From Clavelina lepadiformis (Eukaryota; Chordata; Ascidiacea; Aplousobranchia; Clavelinidae): a DNA stretch of 64,000 nucleotides. The DNA is taken from positions 26,166,501-26,230,500 of the forward strand of contig NC_135241.1 in assembly GCF_947623445.1 (NCBI RefSeq), given 5' to 3'. The position numbers and the translations under genes are program-made. The notes beneath the pieces were generated by a model that was given only the letters and a program-made list of their open reading frames with translations, was not told where the DNA came from and did no database searches. Shown here one piece after another: positions 32,980 to 44,739 of the stretch; the first letter of the stretch is position 1; every line of letters starts with the position of its first letter.

Positions 32980-33300
32980 AGAGCTGAAGAGACACGATGG
33001 GTGTCAGAGTGCAGTCCAGTTGTGCAAGAGCTCACTTCAGCGCCGCCATAATGGGAAGTGTGGCACCCGCACACATGAGAGTAAGTAAGGCGCACATCAA
33101 ACTTTTTTATCTTCACGCCGATTTATAATAAATAAACAAAGAAAAACTGTTTGCTTGAATGCCACTTTATAATAAATAACAAAAGAATTGAGGCTTCAGT
33201 GCACACCAAAATATGTATATTTGTACGCACGATTTCTAGTAGAAAACTGTCATACTTTTCAGTTGGGAAGTGTAGTTATAACTGTATTCAGCATAGTGGT
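32980..33300. repeat. mosaic repeat related to 36900-37500
   Basis: Two modules recur. The reverse complement of about 33040-33080 (CTCATGTGTGCGGGTGCCA and onward) matches 37448-37486 (CTCATGCGTGCAGGTGCCA and onward). In direct orientation, 33225-33265 (GCACGATTTCTAGTAGAAAA) matches 37340-37376 (GCACGATTGCTCGTTGAAAA) and is followed by ACTTTTCAG in both. The order and orientation of modules differ between the two places, so the repeats have been rearranged or inserted separately. Confidence 0.55.
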
Positions 33301-33660
33301 TTTATAAGATTTATAGCAAGTTTTTTAACTGATAGAGGCTTGTTAACACCTCTGAAAACCAGCACCTGGCAGCCTGAGGGTGCACACCTGAAGTGCACTC
33401 AAGAGCTTGTCGAAAAAGACCAAAAAATGTAGACCAGGTGCAGGCTTAGGCCAAAGAGAATTTTTGCTGCACATACCAACAGAGGCCCAAGGATGTTTGA
33501 GAAATTGTTCCAATTGCTGGAAAGTTAAAATTATGACAAACTACGTTAGAAGTGACTATTTCACCGGCGAATGTTCACCGAAGTTGCTGAATCATAATAC
33601 GATGACTGGCACATTTTCACTAATTGGCCATGACTCTAGTTTTGGACAAGGGTTGGAAAG

Positions 33661-33735
33661 AAATGCTGTGGCATAGTGGTTAGCAATTTGGATTGTATGC
33701 TAGAGGTCTTGGCTTCGAATCTTAAAAATATTTGA
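33661..33735 (+). repeat. tRNA-like segment, probable SINE head or tRNA relic
   Basis: TGGCATAGTGG at 33669-33679 fits the A box and GGCTTCGAATC at 33711-33721 fits the B box of the internal RNA polymerase III promoter. Their spacing (42 bp) is tRNA-like. I cannot fold a convincing acceptor stem or pick a clear anticodon arm, and an AT-rich tail follows. A tRNA-derived SINE fragment or a dead tRNA copy fits better than a working tRNA gene. Confidence 0.4.
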
Positions 33736-33978
33736 CTAATTTTTTCTGTTCAAATTTATTATTTAGGGGATTAGTTTTAAATTAATTTAGACTTTGAAAA
33801 AATTAGTATGTCGTTTTAAGTTGAAAATTAGCATACATTTCAATTCACAGACTACACCTCCTGGACTACCTTAACTCCCGGTACAGTGTAGCAGAGATGG
33901 TCCTCACCCACCACTGGGCGCTGGCTAGGCCTAGTTACCTACCATTCCACCAAAAAGATTGGGCAAACTCACACCTCA

Positions 33979-34090
33979 AGGGGTCTAGTGCAGAAGTGCA
34001 CAACTATATACGATGCATTGGTATACCAGACCACAGCGGCTGCTAAAATTGTGACGTCATCTGGTTGTTCACTTTTGCACTATACCCCCT
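33979..34090. mobile_element. short MITE-like inverted-repeat element, about 110 bp
   Basis: The left end GGGGTCTAGTGCAGAAGTGCA and the inverse of the right end (GGGGGTATAGTGCAAAAGTGAA) agree at about 18 of 21 positions. The interior is non-coding and contains one TGACGTCA. I could not define a target duplication, so superfamily and exact limits are uncertain. Confidence 0.45.
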
Positions 34091-34504
34091 CAAAAGATGT
34101 AAGCAGTTGTGCGTTTATCAAGTAATCTTTGGAAGTAACTTCGCATTTGTGGAACCAATTATAGTTGCAGCGACAAGCGGAATGCTGCAACCGTATTCGT
34201 AATTTTTCTACTTCGGTAAACGACTGCAGGTAAAATAAGTGTTTACTTCACCGGCAGCTGTTTACCCAAGTATAAGCCTAGCTTTTTCCAAATTCGGTAA
34301 TCGGTAGTGAAATAGACGCTGCTAACTAAATTTCCCCAGAGCAAAAAATTAAACTTGATTTATGCGCCAATTAATCGGCTTTATGACTGTATGAGCAGCA
34401 TACATATTAAATATTCTACAATCTACAGAGACAAGCAAGTCTGCTGCCGCTGGTATAGGCCTATCTGAAGTGGTTAGACCTACTGTATATCGATATTGCT
34501 AACC

Positions 34505-34557
34505 TGAGTCAAGCCAGCAGACACCTTCTGGCAGACACTGTCTGCTGACTTGACTCA
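34505..34557. repeat. hairpin with 19-bp stem and 15-nt loop
   Basis: The arms 34505-34523 (TGAGTCAAGCCAGCAGACA) and 34539-34557 (TGTCTGCTGACTTGACTCA) are reverse complements with one mismatch. The outer ends are TGAGTCA and TGACTCA, both the AP-1 consensus. It could be the palindromic core of a foldback element, a structured RNA hairpin, or a paired transcription factor site. Confidence 0.8.
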
Positions 34558-35498
34558 ATCTAGCGAGCAAACATATTTTTACTTTTTTTTTTATAAAAGC
34601 ACTATAAAGTTATATTTCAACTTCTGGTTGGGACCGACGTCCAAAATTGTGTTCAAACGTCGAAAACAAACTAAAATAGACCAAAAAAACCCTATAGTCG
34701 CTAATTACGATCGTGTCTGTCGGCACTAATTCGTGAATTATACAGCGGCGGACCAATTTCAACTTATAGAAAATGAAGTCAAGTTTAACCTGGTAAAATT
34801 AAATTTCAACTTCCGGTGGGAAACCATGTCGAAAATCGCGTTCAAAAGTCGAAAAAAGATCAAAACAAACAAATTTTAAAGACTTTTTTTTATTGAAGAC
34901 AAAAGTCTAATCTTTTTTGCACGCAAGTATGGGCTTCACGCAATGCAACAGACGGGGCCGGTGTAGTGCCAAATGGTAACTCTCCTGGCAAAACATGTGG
35001 CCCTACGCTGGTTCTAGACCTATTTCAGCAATTTTTTTGAAATTGGGCCCCTCGCCAAAAGGGCCCTGTGCACTCACTCAAGCATAAAATAAAACGATTT
35101 TAACTGGTCTTTTTTATCAGAAAAATTGATTGTTTCTTGCAAATCACGTAATAGGCGAGTAGTATGGCGTTTCAAAATGGTATTCCATAAACTGGGAACT
35201 TTCTTGCCGAGCTTGTTTAACTAAAATGAGCAGGTTATGGTTTGATTACATTTATCCAATTGTTTAAAACGTTGTAAAGTGGGATGCTGCGTTAAAACTT
35301 CATTTCTAGCTTTCACAAATAAAATAAAACTTTTTTAAACAGAAAAAATTAGTACGGTAGCCTACCCTTAACAACTTGAAGTAAAGTGCTTCAATAGGGT
35401 ACAATAGTGATTACATAGTAACTGCTTATACTTAAATAACTACCATGTGACGGTTAAGATATAGAGACAAAAATAATCGGCATGAAGTTATAGTTACC

Positions 35499-35712
35499 CT
35501 ACCAGTTTCCTGGTTACGTATTCAGCTACTTATTCAGAACGTGGATTTCGTTACCTGATATGTGTTATTTTTTATTCAGCTGCTTGTTTGCAAATGAAGT
35601 TGGTTACATCTCACTTACTAACTTACTTAGTTAGTTATTTATTAGATGACTTTTAAGTAAAAATATTTACAAATTTCGAATATGTAACTGAATAAGTCAT
35701 CAGGAAACCGGT
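35499..35712. mobile_element. MITE-like element with about 25-bp terminal inverted repeats
   Basis: The left end TACCAGTTTCCTGGTTACG continues to TATTCAG, and it is mirrored at the right end by CTGAATAAGTCATCAGGAAA followed by CCGGTA. About 22 of 26 positions agree in inverted orientation. The interior of some 160 bp is AT-rich and non-coding. No target duplication was clear, so the superfamily is unassigned. Confidence 0.5.
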
Positions 35713-36422
35713 AATTAGCTTCAGGCCGCAACAAAAGTAGCGGTAGCGCTAAAAGAATTGTTTATATACCATAGTTTCAGCAGCTACACTTTTCACACCT
35801 AGTAGTGAAGCGCTACTAGCGGCTGTCATGCTTTGTAAAGCTTCACTGTAACCTGTAACAAAACCCATTTCACGTAATTGCATGTTGCTCGTTAAATCTC
35901 TAAATGATTAAATTTCTGCTAAATATTTTGCCATAAATTTTCGGAAAACTTTTTGTCGTCCGAATGTTTGCATTGCAATTTTCACCTATGAACCCGAGCA
36001 GAAACGAACAATCTGTGTTGCCAGTAGTACAAAGCTTTGAAAATTAGACGCTTGATGGTTTCAAGTTTCAAAGCAGCCAGAGTTGCCGAGTTGGTCAAGT
36101 TTGGTTAATGTCGAAATACTGAACTGAATTACGGTACGGGGATAGCCCAGACTAAAATGAAAGCATTATTTAGTGTTAGTTGACATAAGCTGATACAAGT
36201 GGTTGGCGTCGTAACTTTTACTTCGCACAGGAAACGACGAAAAATAAACAATACAATAAAAAGCATAAATTTAGGCGAATTTAGTTTTATTGTTTTTTTT
36301 TTTATTTTCCGGGCTACCGGTAGCCTACGTCTGCACAATTGCTTGCAGACCTGCTTTTTCTGCAAATCCCTAATGCAATTATCCCCCTGAAATATGCAAG
36401 GTATGGTTAAAATTTGTGAAAT

Positions 36423-36664
36423 TGCTTGAACACACCACCTGCTTGTCTGCTTAATTTTCGCTTCTACAACTTATGTTTTATGGATTTAACTAATTGTAGG
36501 TTTAGTGGCCGTGCTAGTTGTTACCAGCAAGTATCAACGTTATTTTTTTTGAGCAAGTTTTAAGCCTTTTCGGCTTTGTCACTTTTTCCTGTTCATTGGC
36601 GTGTGTTAGTAACAACTGGCTTGGTTTTTCGTCCCCACCGCGCTTTTGACGAAAAATAAAATGA
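36423..36664 (-). repeat. interspersed repeat, copy 2 (inverted relative to 2571-2810)
   Basis: The reverse complement matches 2571-2810 at roughly 90 percent over about 240 bp, with a few single-base indels. Blocks such as CAATGAACAGGAAAAAGTGA and AATTAGTTAAATCCATAAAA are identical in the two copies. It lies in the AKT-PMS1 spacer next to a more diverged partial copy. Confidence 0.8.
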
Positions 36665-36727
36665 TTGATTTTTATAACCCACAAAATTGATGATTTTTCC
36701 ACCGCTGCATTCTTTGTATTGTTTTTA

Positions 36728-36880
36728 GCTAATTGTGGGTTTGGTGGCCTTGCTAACCTACCATCTTCTAGCACATATTATCGCATATTGCTATCTTGCA
36801 TGTTGTAGGCCCTTGGACTTTGCCACTTTTTTCTGTTTGTGAGCATGGGTTTTTATTGTGCTATCACTACAACGGTTAGC
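36728..36880 (-). repeat. diverged partial copy of the neighbouring interspersed repeat
   Basis: TAATTGTGGGTTTGGTGGCC and the following GACTTTGCCACTTTTTTCTG echo TAATTGTAGGTTTAGTGGCC and GGCTTTGTCACTTTTTCCTG of the copy just to the left, in the same order and orientation. Divergence is much greater than between the two long copies, so this is an older insertion or an older tandem duplication. Confidence 0.55.
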
Positions 36881-37900
36881 ATCTGAACTTTTGCTTCACA
36901 CACTTAATGGAGAAAAATAAACAAAGGAATGCAATAATTACAGCCTTACTGGCAAAATATTTTGGTTTGTTTTACCTGTACTTCGGTGCATGTTTGCACG
37001 TCCGCACGCATCAAAAACTTGGAAAAATTGAAAGGAGTTTTGAACCCGCTTGGAACGTATGGCAGTTTTTGGTGAGAAATCTCGTGTGTAAAGACAAGAA
37101 ATTTGGCGTGGTGGCGTGCACAGAAGCCCCAGTTATTAGGTCTGACTTTTTTCCATTTAATGGACTGTGTTGCAGCTGCACCCATAGCCATGTGATTCAT
37201 CAACGTTCATTTAGAACTTTCTTCTGTTCGTGTCAATTTGTAATCAACGAAGAAAAATGGTTGTTTGAACGCTAAATTACAATCAGTTAGCAAAGAATTT
37301 AGGTTTTGGTGCCATCATATCAAAATTCGTGTCTTTGCACGCACGATTGCTCGTTGAAAACTAACGTACTTTTCAGCCTGGGCATTTTTTGTTTGTATAT
37401 TATAGTTTGGCATGGAGATGAAAAGTTTGGCATGCTTGTTGATAAATCTCATGCGTGCAGGTGCCATACTTTCCACTATAGTCAGCTGGAAAATTTGTAT
37501 GATGCCCTGGATTTCTTTTGCACAGGAACACAGGCTATATTCAACTTATTTGCCAATTTATTGACTTGTCAGTACAAAATTAGCGTATATTCTATGTTAT
37601 AGGTGTTTTGTTGGCGTACTGTAACAAAATTGTAAAGTGTGATATTCACGAGCATGAAACTCATCACTGGGTGAATGCCAAATGGTATCAGCTCAATTTA
37701 CATTAAACAAACAAAGAGTTAAAGCTTCAATGCACTCAGCCACATAATAGGTTTGTTCTGTTGTTACCATAAAGCTTTCCACTTATGCACAATCTTCCAC
37801 TCTGCTCACTAAGCAAATGCATTATAGGTAATGATGCTCTGTTAGTTTTATGTGTTGTGATCTTTATGTTTTATGTGTTGTGATCTTTATGTTGCTTGTC

Positions 37901-40900
37901 ATGAAGAAACTTGGCGATGAAACTGCCCGTCTGATTGCCAGTGGTCAAGTTGCGACAAGTGTTGCAAACTGTGTGAAGGAATTGGTTGAAAACTCACTTG
38001 ATGCCGATGCCACCAACATTGAAATAAAATTGGACAAATACGGCCTGAACAAGATTGAAGTTCGTGACAATGGTAGGGGAATCCCCTGTAGTGATATGTG
38101 TTACGCAGCACAGCAACATTACACTTCAAAGATTAAGACCCATGATGACCTGCTTGTGGTGGCAACATATGGGTTTCGTGGGGAAGCGTTGAGCTCGATG
38201 TGCAAAGTGGCTGATGTGGCCATCACCACCCGAACTAAAGATGAACTTTACAGCACTGTCTACACGCTCGATTCAAACGGCATTGTTAAATCACAGAAGC
38301 CTTCACATATTGCTCAGGGATCAACCGTCGTTGTCTCAAACTTATTCAAAAACCTTCCAGTCCGAAGACAATATTTTAGTTCAATCAAAAAGCAAAAAGA
38401 GCAAGTTAAATTAACTGAAGATCTTCTCATGTCTTATTCTATTGCGTTGCCCAGTGTACAATTTAAGTTGTTCAGTGACAGGATGTTGGTCTGGCAGAAA
38501 CCTCGTCTTTTGTCCCACCGAAGTTCTTTCCTTCATGTTTTAGGAGCAGGGATGCAGGTCATTGAGAGAGAGTCTTCATCAGGTGGAAGTCATCTCAAGA
38601 TCTTCTTCACAAAGAATTACAGCTGTCGTAGGTCATGTGATCGCTGTTTTGTCATAATCAACAAACGTCCGGTTCGTGACAAACAAATTGACAAAGTTTT
38701 GAGATCGCACATTTCAAAGCAAGATGACAAGAAATATGCAGGTGAGTTGTTCATATTTCATTGCTGTGATAAGGAAAGTTGATGGGACAATTAATTGGAA
38801 TCGAGAATCTGTAGAACCGGATATTTTTTAAACCTAATTTATAATATATCGGAATATGTGTTATAATGTTTATGAATCCTTAAAATGATTTTTTACAATT
38901 GCATTTTTGCGGTTGAACTCAGTCTTTGGTTTCTTGATCACAAACCAGAAAGTTTTTTAAATCAAAATGCTCATTTATTTTGTTGATAACTTCTCTTTGA
39001 ACTAATTCAGCGTGGTCCAACTTCTTTTCATCGCGGGCCAAAATCTGAAAATTTTTTATCTTGCGGGCCAATGTTTTTAAATTAGAACTGAAGAACAATG
39101 TGACATTGATATTAGAACTGAAAAAAGTTCTCTTTTTTATTAAAACTGAAATTAGAATAGTTCAAAATTTAAATGCTGATCAATGTGACATCTGCGGTCG
39201 AGGTTCTTCCTCGACAATAGCGACTATCAAAGCTGACTATCAGTTCGCGGGCCAAAAAATTGGTGCTCGCGGGCCAACTTTGGCCCGCGGGCCTGCAGTT
39301 GGACCACGCTGAACTAATTGATTCAAAACAAATCCGTAGCACCCACCTTGTAAATATAAGTACCTTGTAACCCACCTTGTAAAAAAATTTTAATGGTATC
39401 TGAATCAATATTTGATTTGTCTGATCACTAGTTTTTTATGTGATATTTGTTTTCACAAATATTTAGGTTGGCCTGTTGCAGCTCTGATCATTGAAGTGCC
39501 ATCAATGGAGATAGATGTCAACGTCAATGCCAATAAAACTGAGGTCTTCCTCACAATGAAGAGCAACGTCTTGAAGATGCTCGTTGAAATGCTGCAGGAA
39601 GACTTCCAAGCCAGCAAGGCTCAGTCGGAGAGCTCAGCAAGCAAAGAATCATCAAGTTCTTTCAACAATGACCAAATAGTTGATCAGGTTGGTGATATGT
39701 CAGTCGATCAACACAAAAATCCTGTCGATAGTGAAGATTCAAGGCGATCTTCAGATGAAACTAATTGCGAAGTGGACTTCCAACAAACAAGTGGTGTTGG
39801 CTGCCACTTTCAAGCTGATGGTTCTCAAAGAAATTCTTTATTCGATGACGTCGAATCTCGAACTGAGTCGAATGACGAAAATCTGGACAGGGTTGTTGTT
39901 TCAGAATCAGACAAATGTCAACGTTCCGATCCTGCTTCAACAACGCATCAAAGCTCGCAAATTGAGCCTGAAATTGTGTTTGCACCAAACTTCACGATTT
40001 CGTCCCAACTATCGGATGTTGGTGAAAGCAGAGATGGTACAGAAGCAGACAGATGTGTCGATGATGATCCGGATCAGTGGAGTAGGGGCCACGCGTTGAA
40101 GGATGTTGACAGACACGATGTTGAACCAGTTCGAGTCATCCGAGGTCAACAAACTCTGAGGAAGGACGCCGACAATGGAAACAAAAGTTCTCGAAAGCGA
40201 CCATCAGACGAGTTATCACAATCAACACTTGATGGTGTGGTGGAGGTAATTCAGAGGAAGAAGCCAAGGAGCATCTTTGACATCTGCAGGGATGAAACCG
40301 GCAAGAGCTGGGAGGATCTTTGCGAAGATGATCAGAAGAAAGTGGCATCAGTGGCATGTCAGGAGTACGACAAATGTGCTGGAGCAAATAAGGATTGTCG
40401 GGTCACAATGAGTACGAAGAAGACAATCTCACGCAATTCTTTCATCACAATTGGAAGTGATGATGACTCAGATGATGAAGACACTGGAGAGGTTACAAAA
40501 GTGAAACTTTCTTTTAACTTGAAAAGAGTGAAGAAGAATGTAATGATAGCGGGTTTGTCTTTTAATAACTGCCCTCGTGTTGTTGGGTTTCTTTACCAGC
40601 ACCAAGCTGCTTTGTTGTGTCATAATTCACTGATATATGTCATAAACCTGTTGCGGTTACAAGAAGCTATAATTTTTCGAAACCTCCTGACAAGCCACCA
40701 ACTTCCATGCATCGACCTCGATGTCGACTTGGAGCTCAACGAAGATAATCTCGGCACGCAAGAGCTCGATGTTCTTAGAACTTTGCCGGTTTGTGCGACC
40801 AGTCATCTGCAACCTGACGTGGACGTCGTTGATCAGCGACTTGTGAGCAACGGCTTCAAAGTAAAACGCATCAGCGGCGGTTACCATGGTTACCACCTCC

Positions 40901-41211
40901 ACTCGATGACCACAAGCGTGCCTTATTATGCCCTCGACGATTTAAGAGATATTCTACGGAAAATTTCACTTAATAAAGCTACAACCTTGGAAGGGTCAAG
41001 GCCATCAAAGGTCATCTATTACCTTCAGGGGGAGGCAGCCAGGGTGGTCAAATCAAGTCCATCTCAACCTGACGATCAAGATGTGATGAGGATGTTGAAT
41101 TCACTCTCTCAATTTGAGTCAGCGTGGCCAGAAGAGATGTTTTCTACGCAGTGCTTTCATCAAAGAAATATCTTTCATAAACTTTTTGAAATCAAAACGT
41201 TGGATGTTTAA
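37901..41211 (+). CDS. PMS1: DNA mismatch repair protein PMS1 (MutL family)
   Basis: Two coding exons (37901-38741 and 39467-41211) give 861 aa; human PMS1 has 932. I chose the ATG at 37901 because MKKLGDETARLIASGQV aligns with the usual MutL start. The N-terminal GHKL ATPase has Glu30 in KELVENSLDA, DNGRGI at 56-61 and YGFRGEALSS. The transducer part includes INKRPV. A long acidic Ser-rich linker contains DQWSRG, a PMS1 feature. An HMG-box-like segment follows at about 545-585 (SIFDICRDETGKSWEDL). The C-terminal dimerisation region has GFKVKRISGGYHGY and PSKVIYYLQGEA. I do not see the DQHA endonuclease motif of PMS2, and an HMG box is characteristic of PMS1. PMS1 pairs with MLH1 in the nucleus; its repair role is minor in vertebrates. 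The intron carries a hAT-like element. Confidence 0.93.
39008..39311. mobile_element. hAT-like non-autonomous element (304 bp) in the PMS1 intron
   Basis: Perfect 15-bp terminal inverted repeats, CAGCGTGGTCCAACT and its inverse, are flanked by a perfect 8-bp target duplication, AACTAATT, at 39000-39007 and 39312-39319. Internal GCGGGCC motifs recur near both ends. There is no transposase. The perfect duplication and ends suggest the insertion is not very old. Confidence 0.95.
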
Positions 41212-41456
41212 CTTTCGGTGTCAGGTTCAATTTTCCTCGTAAATATCTTTTTCTCGTCGAGAAACTCATGAGTGGTGTCTCCGTGCATTTATTTTGTGCA
41301 GTAGTCAGTCTAACATTTTTCATCACTCGTTTTTCTGCTTCTGAATTTTAAACTGTAATGGCATAGATTGATCTATAGAATGATTGTTTCACCATGACAT
41401 CGTCAATTCTATTTTCCAGATGATTTAAGCAATCTTAGTGTAATTGTGATGTAATA

Positions 41457-44400
41457 ATGCCATTGCCGAGCCAACTGCCAAAGGACCTTAACAAATCCAC
41501 TCCCAGTGGAAGCTCCCACATGGTCGGGAATCGATATTCAGTCATTCGTAAAATTGGTTCGGGAAATTTTGGCACAGCTTTCTTGATCTCCGACTCTGAG
41601 GTGGAAGCGGAGAATGAAAGATTGTGAGTTTCACTGCCATCAATCGAGTCGGTTCATCAAAGTGGTGACAATGTTTGCGTTTCATTGCCACCAGAATCTT
41701 CCAGGATTGTCACCTGCTATGTTGCCGTGACTACTTTAACATTAGTTTTATCTTAATCATTTGCTTTCAACTCTCAGCAAGGTTCTGAAGCAGATCTGTG
41801 TTGGACCTCTTGACCCTGGCGAGACAGTTGATGCAATGCATGAGGCAAATCTCCTTCATCGTCTGACTCATCAAAATATTGTGCAATTCCATGACAGCTT
41901 CATTGACGGACAATTCTTTTGCCTCGTCTTGGAATATTGTGAGGTAATAATTTAAAAGTGATTGTGCCATGGAAGATTTTGAAGTTAAAACTCGCTTGGA
42001 TGTTGCAGGGAGGCGATCTGGAGTGCAGGATCAAGGATTTCAAGAAGAAGCAAGAAATGATCCCAGAAGACCAGGTGATAAAATGGCTTCATCAGCTTCT
42101 GGATGCGATAATGTACATGCATGGAAGGTGGGTCAACGTACGTAGTTGCCTAATCTGGTATAGGGCACGATCAACAACATTTCTTATTTCTTGACAGGCG
42201 GATTTTGCATCGAGATCTAAAAAGCAGAAATGTTTTCTTGAAAGATAATCGAGTGAAAATTGGTGATTTCGGGATATCAAGAATCCTTGTTGGTGCGTCA
42301 GACAAAGCAAGCACTTTTGTAGGGACGCCATACTATATGAGCCCAGAAGTGCTGAAGCACGAGCAGTATGACGCCAAGTGTGATGTTTGGTGAGTGCTCT
42401 TGCTGCTTTCCCTTGCCTCCCAGTGTTGTTATTGACACATTGAAAGTACGCCAGTGTTTGCATTTTGGTCCAACTCAGTCATGTGATGGCATCACCTGCA
42501 TAGTAAGCTCACTGGTTCATTCATTTCATTGTTGTTGAAGTGCTTCTAAATTTGTGTGTCTTGTTGCCAGCCCCATGTAGGCGTGCAAACCACGTTTACT
42601 TTTGTGTACATTGGCACCGGCATTTGTTTGCTTTGCACTTGATTGCTTCACTGGCTCATTGTCAACCACTTTCTTTTGAGTGGATGAAATATTGCTTGGG
42701 AGTTGGTCGGGGAATATAAAATTGCGGACGCAACGAAAACTAACAAACTGAATATCAGCTTTACATGTCCTGGCCACAGATTATTACTCTAACTCATATT
42801 TTATTGTCAAAATATTTTGGTTGGAAACTCAAACTGACTTGTCGGCACCCAAGCCATGAACTGCACCCATTGCATAGAAAATTGTTAAAACCAAGTGTAT
42901 ACAGTCGTACTGTGGCAAATACGAAAAGGATTTGGTGTTTGCAGGGTGCAGTGTTGCAAATACAATGCAAATGCCATTCCCACTCCATCCATTCATATTT
43001 GCCACCGTTATATCAACTTTAGAGAACTGTAATGAATACTTTCATCTTCGAGATAAATGGTTTCGTTTTATCTTGATTACTCGATTGTTGTTCTGTGATT
43101 GGGTAGATTGATCATGTGATGTGTGATGCAGGTCACTAGGTTGTGTGCTCTACGAGATTTGTTGCTTGGAACACGCTTTTGAAGGTCGCACTCTGATGGA
43201 GGTCATGTTCAAGATCGTGTCCGACCACACCCCTCAACTACCTCAGACATACTCCCGGGGATTGAACAACTTGCTTGAAAGGTCACTGCTGCTTCATCTC
43301 TTATAATATGTTACATTCTTGTGAAAGCATCCTAAGATGACATTTCTGTTGCAGCATGTTGGATCGGGATGCAGTGAAACGACCGACAGCAAAACAATTA
43401 CTACAACGACCTTTGTTTAAGAAATCGAACAGGTGAAGCTGCTTCGGTTTGGTGTAAATTATCTGCTCAAATATTTTCATATTAAATTTTTACCAGATCA
43501 AATCCTCTTGGAGCTCGAGAGAGATTGAAGATGAAGAGGCAAAGAGAAGTGGATGCGAGGATCCAGAAATTAAAGTTGGTCATTCTTCTCTGATCTGAGC
43601 TTGATCTTTCCGAATCACAATCTTGATTGAATTGGATCTTTCCTTCTTAACTTCCTTAAGTTTAATATTTCCAATCAGTTTATCTTCGATTCTTTTTTTT
43701 GTCTCTGATTGAAACTTGTAATTTAGAGATCTTTAAAACATTCTCTGATCGAGTTAATTTGCAGGCAGTTGAACAAGACCAAGGTGGTGGAGAATGAGAA
43801 GATCCGTCAAGAGTCAAAGGAGAAGAACTTCTTGAGATCATCGCTCGATGCAAACATGGTGAGATCCTTGTAAAGATCTGAGCATCCCAAGTCTAATTTC
43901 GTCTTTAACTTTCCTCACAGCAAGTCCACGAGCCTAGGAGGAGGGCGGCTGAGCTTCCTGTGATAAACGACATTGATGAGGAGCTGGAGGGAACCGTCGT
44001 CTTCCAACCTCTAGAGGAAACTTTGAAGGAGTCTCATGGAGAAGGTAAATCTCATCTCTCACATCCCAATGGCTTCATCCTGCATCGATGATCTTATTTT
44101 GCAGCTGATATGGAGGAAGTGAAGATGGTTTCATCCTTTCATGGAGGAGACTCTACAGATGAGCTGCTGCAGAGTCTGATGGATGAGGGATTAATCCCGG
44201 AGGATGAGGATCTTGCAGACACTTACTACTCCTTCCACGACGACTTTGAGGCATCTTCCTCCTCCGATGAGCTTCCCGATGACCACGTCTCCTTGAATAA
44301 CTCCGAGTATCGGGACATGGTTGGTCTCATGGAGGACGCGCTTTACCTCGAGGACTCCACCATCCTCCATCGTCCACTTGACATGTTGTCACGAGGTGGA

Positions 44401-44739
44401 GCAACCGTCGGTGTATTACGGTCAAATAACGACGGTCGTGACGTTATCAAGCGACCTTTGACCTCAGTCCCGCGGTCGGAAACCGCCTTGAACAAGTTCA
44501 ACAACAGTGTGGTTGACCACAGGATGACTAACATCAGGAAACGCTGCATCGACGCCCTCGGAGAGGAGGTCTTCGAACAGGCTTATGACATCATAAAAGG
44601 AGTGCGATTTGACAATCCATCGCTTGTGAATGAAAACGCGGCGAGGATGAGAGAGCTGGCCCGTGTCGTGCCGGACACCAACCAGTGCATGGATCTCGAA
44701 CAACTCATCTATCTCGAGCAGCAGAGAGGCCCCTCGTGA
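41457..44739 (+). CDS. NEK11: NIMA-related protein kinase NEK11
   Basis: Ten exons (41457-41623, 41778-41943, 42009-42127, 42198-42389, 43132-43281, 43355-43432, 43497-43574, 43765-43858, 43921-44044, 44105-44739) give 600 aa with consistent phases; human NEK11 has 645. The kinase domain at about 27-290 has glycine loop GSGNFGTAF, Lys60 in VLKQI, HRDLKSRN with Asp157, DFG at 174-176, and GTPYYMSPEVLKH. The segment LKVLKQICVGPLDPGETV is close to human NEK11. A basic coiled-coil segment follows at about 305-350, then an acidic tail. The C-terminal block ALGEEVFEQAYDIIKG and DLEQLIYLEQQ matches the conserved NEK11 end. NEK11 acts in the G2/M DNA damage checkpoint in vertebrates. It starts only 245 bp after the PMS1 stop codon, so two genome-maintenance genes are adjacent. 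Confidence 0.93.

Larger units (their letters stand above)
32828..37900. other. repeat-rich spacer between divergent AKT and PMS1
   Basis: Both genes point away from this 5-kb stretch, so both promoters must lie within it. It is unusually rich in repeats: two MITE-like inverted-repeat elements, a long hairpin, a tRNA-like segment, and several diverged copies of longer repeats in both orientations, described separately. Open frames at 36907-37275 and 37306-37602 lie in repeat sequence and show no domain. Confidence 0.6.

Noticed and set aside
36907-37602. Two open frames of 122 and 98 codons between AKT and PMS1
   Set aside because: They lie within repeat modules that recur at 33.0-33.3 kb, with no domain and no splice partners.
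37901-41211. Alternative naming of the MutL gene as PMS2 or MLH3
   Set aside because: The DQHA endonuclease motif was not seen, while the HMG-box-like segment and the DQWSRG motif fit PMS1.
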